64,000 nucleotides of DNA from CAKRJP01 sp963658085 (GTDB taxonomy: Bacteria; Bacillota; Clostridia; Lachnospirales; Lachnospiraceae), in the NCBI GenBank assembly GCA_963658085.1, contig CAVKOU010000007.1:1-64000 (forward strand), read 5' to 3'. Each line of letters begins with the position of its first letter. Position 1 is the stretch's first letter. Positions 27,071-34,985 of the stretch are shown here, one piece after another. A program made the position numbers and the translations under genes. The notes under the pieces were generated by a model. That model was not told the DNA's origin. It ran no database searches and saw only the letters and a program-made list of their open reading frames with translations.

Positions 27071-28557
27071 GCCATCACCTCCTGCATATTTAATGGAATT
27101 CGAATCATAATTTCTGTTCCCATATCTTTCCCCTCACTGAAGATTTCAAGTTTTGCCTGATCCTTAAAATAAAGCTTCAATCGCTCCATTACGTTCTTAA
27201 CTCCCACACCATTGGAGCTGGAACGAAGATCTGACTCCCCTGCTTTTCCTTCCAACACCTGACGGATTCTGTCTTTTTCCATACCTGCACCATTATCCCA
27301 GACACTGATGCAAAGATTATCCTCCTCTTTAAATACCGACAACTCTATATGACCTTCCCAGTCCACGTTGCGGATTCCGTAATTTACCGCATTTTCCACC
27401 AAAGGCTGCAAGATCATGCTGGGCACTCGAATTCCGATCAAGCTCTCATCGATCTCTTTTTCAAAATGAATATCTCCGGAAAACCGCACATTTAAAATAT
27501 AAACATAGTTATCTACCAGACGAATCTCTTCCTCTAAGGTAGCATCTCCCTCTTCTCTTTTTACATTATAGCGGAAAAAGTCTGACAGGTTGCCAAGAAG
27601 CTTCTCCGTCTGATCTGCCCCCTCCATCATAGCAAGCTGCATCCCTGCATTTAAGGTATTATACAAAAAATGGGGATTGATCTGCGCCTGCAAATATTTA
27701 AGCTGGGCATCTTTTAGATGCTTTTGCATCTGAAGTTCACGGTCCATGGTAATACGAAGTTCCACGATGTAGTTGCGGATACTTTCTACCATCTGATTAA
27801 AAGCACGGGTTACATTTCCCACCTCATCATAATTTTCCACCGGAATTTCTTCCAGATCAAAATTACCTCCTGCCACTTCATCCGCCGCCTGAGACAGGCG
27901 CTTTAGCGGCTCTGTCACACTGCGAGTACTTGTAATAATAAGACAAATATTTCCCATCATAACAAGAATAAGAATCAGAATATTGAAGACTTCCATATAA
28001 CGCATGGAGCGGATCAGTTCCTGATAGGTCTGGGAATTTCCCTTAAACTGCTGATTATTTAAGCTATAAATATAAGAATTAATCTTATCATAAAGGGTAG
28101 TAGCCTTCTCATAAAGCTTGCTATATTTTTCCACATTTCGTCCACGTTTTGCCTGAATAACCCCCTCTGTAAGGGTCAAATAAGACTCTGACAGAGCATG
28201 GATATTTTTCTCCGTTAGAAGTGATTCGTCATCAGAAACGGTGGTATTTAACCCTTCAATGCTGGTACGATACTCTTGTTCACTGCGATAGTACTCCTCC
28301 ATAGCATCAGAGCTTCTGGTCTGAAGATATTCCTCCATATTCGACTGGAGCGTTTCTAAGTCCTCCGACAGATCATTTAAGCTCACATTACTTTTGTAAA
28401 CATTTTCTACACGTCCCGTCATTTCATTAATAACGATATACATCACCATATTAACGGCTAGAATCACGATGGCCGCAAAGACGAACATGGAGGTCAGCTT
28501 TCCCTGAAGGGTCATGGATTTCCAACGTTTGGATAAATAATTCATATTCACTGACAC
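27058..28557 (-). CDS. sensor histidine kinase, LytS/YesM type
   Basis: A 499-residue membrane kinase. Two transmembrane segments (about 20-42 and 190-212) bracket an extracytoplasmic helical sensor domain; then come a HAMP domain (about 213-265), the His_kinase dimerisation motif QINPHFLYNTLNAG (phospho-His near 297), and an ATPase domain with LQPLVENAVNYGI and WDNGAGM. The GTG at 28557 is favoured because AGGAGG is 5 bases away; an ATG four codons later is possible. It is 3 bases beyond the upstream binding-protein stop. The extracytoplasmic domain probably receives the signal from one or both neighbouring binding proteins. Confidence 0.93.
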   Translation of the reverse strand: MSVNMNYLSKRWKSMTLQGKLTSMFVFAAIVILAVNMVMYIVINEMTGRVENVYKSNVSLNDLSEDLETLQSNMEEYLQTRSSDAMEEYYRSEQEYRTSIEGLNTTVSDDESLLTEKNIHALSESYLTLTEGVIQAKRGRNVEKYSKLYEKATTLYDKINSYIYSLNNQQFKGNSQTYQELIRSMRYMEVFNILILILVMMGNICLIITSTRSVTEPLKRLSQAADEVAGGNFDLEEIPVENYDEVGNVTRAFNQMVESIRNYIVELRITMDRELQMQKHLKDAQLKYLQAQINPHFLYNTLNAGMQLAMMEGADQTEKLLGNLSDFFRYNVKREEGDATLEEEIRLVDNYVYILNVRFSGDIHFEKEIDESLIGIRVPSMILQPLVENAVNYGIRNVDWEGHIELSVFKEEDNLCISVWDNGAGMEKDRIRQVLEGKAGESDLRSSSNGVGVKNVMERLKLYFKDQAKLEIFSEGKDMGTEIMIRIPLNMQEVMACTE

Positions 28558-28560
28558 CTC

Positions 28561-29577
28561 CTACTGATCTTCCAGAAGCTTTGAGGCTTCTACACTATCG
28601 ATGAGAGAAGTATCCACAGACATATATCCATTGGTATAACCAGTTTCGATATATTCATCCAGAGCTTCCACACAATAACTTCCCATTTGTTTCGTATCTA
28701 CGGAAATTGTAGAGGATACAATTCCCTTGGATACTCCTTCTAAAATTTCCTGAGAATCATAAAACCCTAAAATATCCACGGTTCCGACTTTATTATAATC
28801 CACCACTGCCTGATAGGCACACCTGGTATAAATTTCACTTAAGCATACACAAATATCCGGAAGTTCATCATCCTTTACTAAGAAAATATCCCGAATGTTT
28901 TCCTCAGAACTAAACTCCCCCTCATTATCCACCAATTTTGTCTCCACCTGTACCGGATAGTCTGAGCCAAGATTTTTCTCTAAGGTCTCCCGGATTCCCA
29001 AAAGGATCAGGTTCTGACTGCTGTCCAGACCGCTCTGATCCACCAACACCATTACAGTGGCAGGCTTTTCTTCTGTAGGTGAATCCTTTGTCTCTAAAAG
29101 TTCCTGAATCTGAAGACCATATTCCTGCCCCAGATTATAGCTATTGTTTCCCACGAAACATTGTCTGGTACTTCCCGTGGAGTCATTTAATACCGTAACC
29201 ACAGGGATTCCATCCTTCACAGCCTCATCAATAAGCTCTATGGTTTCACTATCTTCATCTGCCGAGACAATAATCCCGTCCACATCCGCCCAAATAGCCA
29301 TCTGCAAAAGCTCATTTCTGGAATTATTCTCCGAGAGATTACTTCCAAAACGTTCCACATAGGCGCCGCTTTTTTCTCCCTGAGTTTTTGCACTGTCATA
29401 AACCTTATCCCAAAACTCATCATCTCCTGTACCGGTGATCATGGCATAATGTCTGTCATATTTTGCAGAACTTGATTTTGCAGTTTTCGTATTCAGGAAA
29501 ATCGATCTTCCCAGCACCAGAATAAATATTAAAATTAGAATTATAATAAAGCTATTAATCCAAACCTTTTTCTTCAT
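28561..29577 (-). CDS. membrane-anchored RbsB-like sugar-binding protein, probable sensor partner
   Basis: A 338-residue protein with one N-terminal transmembrane anchor (about 5-26) and no lipobox, followed by a type I periplasmic-binding fold (HYAMITGTGDDEFWDKVY, IIVSADEDSETIELIDEA, VTVLNDSTG, IVSSTISVDTKQMG). It differs from the XylF-like proteins here and resembles ribose/AI-2-type binders. It is the first gene of the operon, directly ahead of the histidine kinase, which suggests it senses a ligand and contacts the kinase. The ATG at 29577 has AGGA upstream; an in-frame ATG 12 codons earlier is less likely. Confidence 0.85.
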   Translation of the reverse strand: MKKKVWINSFIIILILIFILVLGRSIFLNTKTAKSSSAKYDRHYAMITGTGDDEFWDKVYDSAKTQGEKSGAYVERFGSNLSENNSRNELLQMAIWADVDGIIVSADEDSETIELIDEAVKDGIPVVTVLNDSTGSTRQCFVGNNSYNLGQEYGLQIQELLETKDSPTEEKPATVMVLVDQSGLDSSQNLILLGIRETLEKNLGSDYPVQVETKLVDNEGEFSSEENIRDIFLVKDDELPDICVCLSEIYTRCAYQAVVDYNKVGTVDILGFYDSQEILEGVSKGIVSSTISVDTKQMGSYCVEALDEYIETGYTNGYMSVDTSLIDSVEASKLLEDQ

Positions 29578-29630
29578 AATACGTCCTATACATTCATCTA
29601 TATTTATAAGCACTATTTCTTAATCTGATT

Positions 29631-29672
29631 TCTAGCATGCTCAATTTAATATCTAGTATACTCAATTCTCAT
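29631..29672. promoter_or_regulatory. tandem 21-bp repeats upstream of the sensor operon
   Basis: Two abutting 21-bp units share TCTAG(C/T)AT(G/A)CTCAATT (14 of 16 positions). Each contains an 8-bp palindrome, AGCATGCT or AGTATACT, and both differences keep the palindrome. They lie just upstream of and over the expected -35 for a TATAAAT -10 near 29603-29609 on the minus strand. Two-turn spacing fits a response-regulator or AraC-type site. Confidence 0.6.
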
Positions 29673-29738
29673 GGCACTGGCTAGAGTTCTGGATAAAATC
29701 ACCGCAGCTCCCATACAACTGCCTATTATAGCAAGAAA

Positions 29739-29763
29739 GGACATCGACCAAAGACCGATGCCC
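29739..29763 (-). terminator. terminator of the xylB-DUF4867-isomerase operon
   Basis: On the minus strand GGGCATCG pairs with CGATGTCC (one G-U) over a nine-base loop, followed by TTTCTTGC, 36 bases beyond the isomerase stop. Confidence 0.65.
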
Positions 29764-29798
29764 CTTTCCCTTTTTATTTGATGTTTTTTGATATCTTT

Positions 29799-31280
29799 TT
29801 ATGCAAATGGATTTTCTGTAGGATATCTTACGCCTGCCGGCTGATTGTAACCAATCTTATTTACGTCAATTCCTAAGAATTTCACTACTTCATAGAAGAG
29901 TTTTCCATAGTGACCAAACATAACTGCTCCGTGATGTGGGAAGTTGCCCTGGATCAGTACGTGACGATAGAATCTTCCCATCTCCTTAATAGCGAAGATA
30001 CCGATTCCTCCGAAGGATCTGGTTGGTACATCCAAAACTTCACCCTCTGCTACATAGGAAACTAATTCTCCCTCTGAGTTGCACTGTAAACGATAGAAGG
30101 TTACATCAGAAGCTGCGATATCTCCCTCAAGAGTTCCTCTTGTGAAGTCCGGCTCAGATCCGGCTGGCTCTAAGAGTCTGTGCTGAATCAACTGATACTT
30201 AACAGCTCTGGAGTCGCACATTTTGCAGGAAGGTGTGTTTCCACAGTGGAATCCCATGAATGTATCTGTCAGCTTGTAATCATATTTTCCCTTGATATCC
30301 TCATCGTAAATGTACTGAGGTACAGAGTTGTTGATATCAAGCAAGGTAACAGCATCATCAGAAATACAAAGTCCGATATACTCACTTAATGCTCCGTAAA
30401 TATCAACCTCGCAAGCTACCGGAATTCCCTTAGCGACCAAACGGCTGTTTACATAGCATGGCTCAAATCCAAACTGTGATGGGAATGCCGGCCAGCATTT
30501 ATCAGCAAATGCAACATATTTCTTTGCTCCCTTATGAGCCTCTGCCCAGTCAAGAAGAGTAAGCTCAAACTGTGCCATTCTTGCATTTAAATCTTCATAG
30601 TATTTTCCTTCTCCCATTTCAGCTGCCATCTCTGCGCAAACCTCTGGGATACGAGGATCATTTTCATGTTCATTGTATGCAACCAAAAGATCTAACTCTG
30701 AGTTTTCTTCAACTTCAACGCCTAACTCATAAAGTCCCTTGATCGGTGCATTACAAGCGAAGAAATCCTGTGGACGTGGTCCGAAGGTAATGATCTTTAA
30801 GTTACGAACACCGATAACTGCACGAGCGATCGGAACGAATTCTCCGATCATGGTTGCGATATCATCAGCAGTTCCTACCGGATATTCCGGAATATAAGCC
30901 TCAAGATGACGCATCTTTAAGTTGTATGAGCAGTTGAGCATTCCGCAGTAAGCATCTCCACGACCATTGATCATGTCTCCGTCTCCCTCTGCAGCTGCAA
31001 CAAACATGCAAGGTCCGTCAAACTTCTCAGCAATAAGAGTCTCTGGTGTCTCAGGTCCGAAGTTTCCAAGGAATACAACCAAAGCATTACACTCTGCCTT
31101 TGTAACATCCTCTACAGCCTTCTCCATGTCTAACTCATTCTCAACAGTTACCGGACATTCGTAAAGCTCTCCCTTATAAGCTGCCTTAATTGCAGAACGT
31201 CTCTTCTCTGACAGTTCGATTGGGAAACAGTCACGGCTTACAGCAACGATACCAAGTTTTACTTCAGGTAAATTTTTCAT
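29799..31280 (-). CDS. L-fucose/L-arabinose isomerase-family protein
   Basis: A 493-residue cytosolic protein of the FucI/AraA superfamily (COG2407-like). Recognisable parts are the N-terminal GIVAVSRDCFPIELSEKRR, LVVFLGNFGPETPE, ITFGPRPQDFFACNAPIKG, YVAFADKCWPAFPSQFGFEPC (metal-site Glu/Asp region), EVDIYGALSEYI, FMGFHCGNTPSCKMC and the C-terminal NFPHHGAVMFGHYGK with His ligands. It is shorter than true FucI (about 590) and does not begin like AraA. The sugar is not settled: it is co-transcribed with a xylulokinase, so an aldose giving D-xylulose is the simplest guess, but 6-deoxy or D-arabinose substrates remain possible. AAGGAG precedes the ATG. Last gene of the operon. Confidence 0.85.
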   Translation of the reverse strand: MKNLPEVKLGIVAVSRDCFPIELSEKRRSAIKAAYKGELYECPVTVENELDMEKAVEDVTKAECNALVVFLGNFGPETPETLIAEKFDGPCMFVAAAEGDGDMINGRGDAYCGMLNCSYNLKMRHLEAYIPEYPVGTADDIATMIGEFVPIARAVIGVRNLKIITFGPRPQDFFACNAPIKGLYELGVEVEENSELDLLVAYNEHENDPRIPEVCAEMAAEMGEGKYYEDLNARMAQFELTLLDWAEAHKGAKKYVAFADKCWPAFPSQFGFEPCYVNSRLVAKGIPVACEVDIYGALSEYIGLCISDDAVTLLDINNSVPQYIYDEDIKGKYDYKLTDTFMGFHCGNTPSCKMCDSRAVKYQLIQHRLLEPAGSEPDFTRGTLEGDIAASDVTFYRLQCNSEGELVSYVAEGEVLDVPTRSFGGIGIFAIKEMGRFYRHVLIQGNFPHHGAVMFGHYGKLFYEVVKFLGIDVNKIGYNQPAGVRYPTENPFA

Positions 31281-31370
31281 GATTACATTCTCCTTTTGTT
31301 TAAAATAATATTTGAAATAATGTTTAAAATATTAATGATTAAAAATTATTTTTAATTTATATTTTTATGA

Positions 31371-31988
31371 TCATACTTCTAAGTTTTCTCCGATCAGTCC
31401 AATATGACTTCCTTCCGGCAATCCACCTTCCGGATGTCCAATGAGCCATTTATTCTTAGCAGCCAAAAGCTTATCTTCCCATCCTGCATGTTCTTTCTCC
31501 AGAGGATAGTTCGTTTCGGCCGGAAGAACGATTCCTACTTTAAAACCTGCATCTCCTACGCTGCATGGCGCATAGTGAAGGGTGGTAGCATATACTTCTA
31601 CGGCAGTTCCCTTCGGAAGTAAAAATGCTTCTGCCAAAGAGGTATCATAAGTAAAATCCTCTGTAATATCCTGCTGATGTCCGATAATCAAAATCGCATC
31701 GGTAGCTGCTACATTAATCTCTGAGGAACGATGATACTCAAAGGCATTTAACTTATGGTTCTTTCCGTTACAATAACCAATCTGGATTGGCATCTCCCCA
31801 TACATTTTGGTTTTTAAATCCTCATATACCGGATCTGCCTCCAAAGCTTCAATAGAAGGCTCATATACTACATCCTCCGGTGCCGGAGTCTTCTCCTCTA
31901 AAGCCTTAATAAGCCCCGAAAAATCCATTCCCTCCACGATCTTTCCATATTTACGGAAAGCAGGATCTGTCACTTTTTTAATCTCCAT
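31371..31988 (-). CDS. DUF4867-family protein, cupin-like
   Basis: A 205-residue cytosolic protein that matches my memory of DUF4867, an uncharacterised Clostridia family. The middle looks like a cupin barrel: FEYHRSSEINVA supplies His and Glu where cupin motif 1 has its metal ligands, and FLLPKGTAVEVYATTLHYAP resembles cupin motif 2 with a late His. Metal-dependent sugar isomerases of about this size (D-lyxose isomerase, for example) are cupins, so a step in aldose isomerisation or epimerisation is a reasonable guess, not proven. It lies 26 bases after xylB and 90 before the isomerase gene, with AAGGAG before its ATG. Confidence 0.75.
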   Translation of the reverse strand: MEIKKVTDPAFRKYGKIVEGMDFSGLIKALEEKTPAPEDVVYEPSIEALEADPVYEDLKTKMYGEMPIQIGYCNGKNHKLNAFEYHRSSEINVAATDAILIIGHQQDITEDFTYDTSLAEAFLLPKGTAVEVYATTLHYAPCSVGDAGFKVGIVLPAETNYPLEKEHAGWEDKLLAAKNKWLIGHPEGGLPEGSHIGLIGENLEV

Positions 31989-32014
31989 AATCCTATCTCC
32001 TTTCCAACCGCCAA

Positions 32015-33484
32015 TTATACAATGGCGTCAAAAACCGGTTTGCATGCCGGATAAATCTTCTTAAACTGCTGATATCTCTCCTCGTACTTTGCAACCAACT
32101 CCGGTTCCGGCTCTACGGTTCCTACGATCTTTACGATCTTTTCAGCCGCCTCTTCTACGCTTGTATATTCACCACAAGCCACAGCTGCCAACATAGCTCC
32201 TCCCAGTGCCGGTCCTTCCTCTGATTCAATAACGTCTACCTTCAGATTCATGATATTGGCAATCATGCGTTTCCACAGTGGGCTCTTTGCTCCACCACCA
32301 CAGATCTTGGTACGCTCAATATTGATTCCTAATGATCTTGCAACTTCAAGAGAATCTCTGAGTCCGAATGCCACACCCTCAAGAACTGCCTGTGTCATAT
32401 CCTCTCTGGTCGTATCCATAGTCATTCCGATAAAAGTAGCTCTTGCATTTGGATTGTTGTGAGGAGAACGCTCTCCCATAAGATATGGAAGGAAGTATAC
32501 GTGATTCTCACCAAGCTTTGTAATATTCTCCTGCTCTTTTCCATAATCCTTTGTCTTAATAATCTCATCCATCCACCACTTGTTGCAGGAAGCAGCGCTG
32601 AGCATACATCCCATCAAGTGATAATGTCCGTCTGCGTGGGCAAATGCGTGAAGAGCATTGTTCTTATCTACTCCAAATTTCTCTGAAGAAATAAAAATAG
32701 TTCCGCTGGTTCCAAGAGAAATATTGCACATTCCATCTCCAACTGTTCCGGTTCCAACAGCTGCTGCCGCATTATCTCCGGCACCTGCCGCCACCTTTAC
32801 GTCATGAGGGATTCCAAGAGCATCGGCAATCTCCGGAAGAACAGTTCCAACGGACTCATAGGACTCGTAGATGTCTGCCAGCTGATCCTCTGTCACTCCA
32901 CAGATCTCGCACATCTCCTTAGACCATTTACGGTTCTTAACATCGAAGATCAACATACCAGAAGCATCTGAAACATCGGTACAGTGAACTCCTGTCAGCT
33001 TATAAGCAATGTAGTCTTTTGGAAGCATGATCTTTGCGATCTTTGCAAAATTCTCCGGCTCCTTATTCTTGATCCAAAGGATCTTCGGAGCAGTAAATCC
33101 TGTAAATGAAATATTAGCAGTATACTGGGATAACTTATCTTTACCGATAACATTATTTAAATAATCGCATTCTTCATAGGTACGTCCGTCATTCCAAAGA
33201 AGTGCCGGACGGATTACATTGTCATCCTTATCCAAAATCACAAGGCCATGCATCTGTCCACCAAAACTAATACCTGCTACCTGGCTCTTGTCACATTCAG
33301 ATAAAAGTTCCTTTAAGCCCTCCATGGTTCCTTCCCACCAATCCTCTGGCTTTTGCTCAGACCATCCTGGGTTTGGAAAATACAATGGATACTCTTTTGA
33401 TACAATCTTCTGGATCTTTCCTTCTCCGTCCATCAACAGAAGCTTTACTGCAGAAGTACCCAAATCCACGCCAATATACAGCAT
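32015..33484 (-). CDS. xylB: xylulokinase
   Basis: FGGY-family kinase phosphorylating D-xylulose to D-xylulose 5-phosphate for the pentose phosphate route. The 489-residue protein has YIGVDLGTSAVKLLLMD, GISFGGQMHGLV, LLWNDGRT, FTGFTAPKILWIK, MLPKDYIAYKLTG, VSDASGMLIFDV, GAGDNAAAAVGTG and SLGTSGTIF, a full xylulokinase set (ribulokinases are longer). AAAGGAGG precedes the ATG. First gene of a three-gene operon with the DUF4867 and isomerase genes; a palindromic operator-like site covers the promoter start region, and a divergent LacI repressor lies upstream. Confidence 0.94.
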   Translation of the reverse strand: MLYIGVDLGTSAVKLLLMDGEGKIQKIVSKEYPLYFPNPGWSEQKPEDWWEGTMEGLKELLSECDKSQVAGISFGGQMHGLVILDKDDNVIRPALLWNDGRTYEECDYLNNVIGKDKLSQYTANISFTGFTAPKILWIKNKEPENFAKIAKIMLPKDYIAYKLTGVHCTDVSDASGMLIFDVKNRKWSKEMCEICGVTEDQLADIYESYESVGTVLPEIADALGIPHDVKVAAGAGDNAAAAVGTGTVGDGMCNISLGTSGTIFISSEKFGVDKNNALHAFAHADGHYHLMGCMLSAASCNKWWMDEIIKTKDYGKEQENITKLGENHVYFLPYLMGERSPHNNPNARATFIGMTMDTTREDMTQAVLEGVAFGLRDSLEVARSLGINIERTKICGGGAKSPLWKRMIANIMNLKVDVIESEEGPALGGAMLAAVACGEYTSVEEAAEKIVKIVGTVEPEPELVAKYEERYQQFKKIYPACKPVFDAIV

Positions 33485-33513
33485 AATTCATCCTCCTTTA
33501 ATTTCGTGCTTTT

Positions 33514-33529
33514 ACGTGCACGTGCACGT
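33514..33529. promoter_or_regulatory. 16-bp palindromic operator at xylB
   Basis: ACGTGCACGTGCACGT is a perfect palindrome with a central C-G, as in LacI-family operators. It begins 10 bases downstream of the xylB -10, a position that would block transcription. Confidence 0.7.
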
Positions 33530-33539
33530 CGTTGTTATT

Positions 33540-33568
33540 ATATTACCCTTTCCGGGAAGTTTTTTCAA
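33540..33568 (-). promoter_or_regulatory. xylB promoter
   Basis: On the minus strand TTGAAA, 17-base spacer, TAATAT. A second reading with TATAAT three bases later has a 20-base spacer. Confidence 0.65.
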
Positions 33569-33701
33569 CATGGTTGACATAAAATTTATTCCAATCCAAG
33601 CATTTTTGTAAATATTCTCTAAACAAAGCACTGTTTTCCCAAGAAAACCCGACCTGTTTCTGTGAAGTTTTAATAATATTATGGGAGTTTTATTTTAGTT
33701 A

Positions 33702-33717
33702 GCGTGCACGAACACGC
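33702..33717. promoter_or_regulatory. second operator-like site near lacI-family gene
   Basis: GCGTGCACGAACACGC matches the xylB palindrome at 12 of 16 positions. It ends 10 bases upstream of the regulator's -35; the centres of the two sites are 188 bp apart, about 18 helical turns. The 353-base gap 33485-33837 holds only these sites and two promoters. Confidence 0.6.
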
Positions 33718-33727
33718 GCAAGAAAAT

Positions 33728-33756
33728 TTGACACTATTCTGACAAATATGTAATAA
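33728..33756 (+). promoter_or_regulatory. promoter of the LacI-family regulator
   Basis: Consensus TTGACA, 17-base spacer, TAATAA, giving a leader of roughly 75 bases before the ATG at 33838. Confidence 0.75.
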
Positions 33757-33837
33757 TTATCATAGAATAGAAACCGGATGCTATATAGCCATCGGATCCG
33801 CTATATAGCAATGACATTTTAGATAACGAGGAAATAT

Positions 33838-34851
33838 ATGACTACCATCAAAGACATTGCAGATCTGGCGGGAGTCTCCAGAGGAACCGTAGACCGGGTT
33901 TTAAATAATCGGGGCGGAGTAAATCCACAGACTGCAGAAAAAATCAAAGAGATTGCGAAGGCATTAGATTATCGCCCCAACAGGGCTGGAATCGCCCTTG
34001 CAGCACAGAAAAAAAAATATAAAATCGGAGTAATTCTCTTTTCCAAGGACAATCCTTTCTTCGATGAAGTCAGCGAAGGCGTCCAGGAAAAAGCCAGAGA
34101 ATTAAAAGATTACGGTATAGATACCATTACAAGACGAGTAGAATTTGATGCCGGTGCCCAGCTTCTAGCCATTGACGACCTGCTAAAAGAAGGGGTTCAC
34201 GGCCTCATGCTAGCTCCCTACAACGACCCCAGCATTCAGAAAAAGATTGACAATCTGATGGAACTTGGCATTCCCGTGGTTACGGTAAACACAGACATCA
34301 GCGGCTCCAAGCGCTTAGCCTATGTAGGAAGTGACTATTTCAAAGGCGGCGCCATGGTGGCAGGTCTTTTATCTCTCATGTCGAATGGTGAGTTAAAACT
34401 TGGTATCGTCAGTGGCTCCGAGAACGTCCTCTGTCATTCTGAGCGAATCCGTGGATTATCAGAGACCATAAAAAGTCGCTATCCAGGTATCCACATCATA
34501 CAGGTTGTAGAAAACCATGATGACGAATTCGAAAGCTATGCCTTAACCAAGCAGATGCTAAAGACCCATCCCGAGATCAATGCCATCTTCTTTGTAGCTG
34601 CCGGGGTTTTTGGAGGATGCAAAGCTATTAAAGAAAGCAAACGAAAACTTAAGGTAATTACTTTCGATGATGTCCCAACCACCAAAGAAATGTTGGAGGA
34701 AGGGGTTATATCCACTACCATCAGCCAAATGCCTTATAAACAGGGAAGCAAATCCTTAGACCTGCTTTTCGAGTATTTGACTTCCGGGGTGAAACCTAAG
34801 GAAGAATTAAACTTCGTGGAGCACAGTATAAAAATACGGGAAAACCTGTGA
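33838..34851 (+). CDS. LacI-family transcriptional regulator
   Basis: A 337-residue repressor: N-terminal LacI helix-turn-helix (2-24, TIKDIADLAGVSRGTVDRVLN) with hinge helix (about 48-57), then a type I periplasmic-binding-like effector domain (KIGVILFSKDNPFFDEVSEGV, GIPVVTVNTDISGSKRLAYVGSD split across 135-160, VITFDDVPTTKEMLEEGVIS). The recognition helix reads TVDRVL where most members have TVSRVL. It is divergent from xylB and probably represses that operon through the CGTGCACG sites, with a pentose or its phosphate as effector; this is inference from position. AACGAGG-type Shine-Dalgarno precedes the ATG. Confidence 0.93.
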   Translation: MTTIKDIADLAGVSRGTVDRVLNNRGGVNPQTAEKIKEIAKALDYRPNRAGIALAAQKKKYKIGVILFSKDNPFFDEVSEGVQEKARELKDYGIDTITRRVEFDAGAQLLAIDDLLKEGVHGLMLAPYNDPSIQKKIDNLMELGIPVVTVNTDISGSKRLAYVGSDYFKGGAMVAGLLSLMSNGELKLGIVSGSENVLCHSERIRGLSETIKSRYPGIHIIQVVENHDDEFESYALTKQMLKTHPEINAIFFVAAGVFGGCKAIKESKRKLKVITFDDVPTTKEMLEEGVISTTISQMPYKQGSKSLDLLFEYLTSGVKPKEELNFVEHSIKIRENL

Positions 34852-34926
34852 CGTCTTACTGCTATTTCCAAGATACATCGAGTACCTTCCCTGTCTGACT
34901 TTAAACATCCTGTTTGTTGCAAAAAA

Positions 34927-34952
34927 ATGGGCTGTCCCTTAGGACAACCCAT
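34927..34952 (-). terminator. terminator between fructokinase and LacI genes
   Basis: ATGGG.TGTCC pairs with GGACA.CCCAT over a four-base loop with a seven-T run on the minus strand, so it chiefly serves the fructokinase gene. Confidence 0.8.
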
Positions 34953-34985
34953 TGATAAATTTGAATATTACAAGCTGCAAAATGC

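Noticed and set aside
29799..31280. Naming the isomerase AraA or FucI
   Set aside because: It is about 100 residues shorter than FucI and its N-terminus is not that of AraA; only superfamily assignment is supported.
31281..31370. A promoter or terminator between DUF4867 and isomerase genes
   Set aside because: The 90 bases are very AT-rich with only weak self-complementarity; no element stands out.
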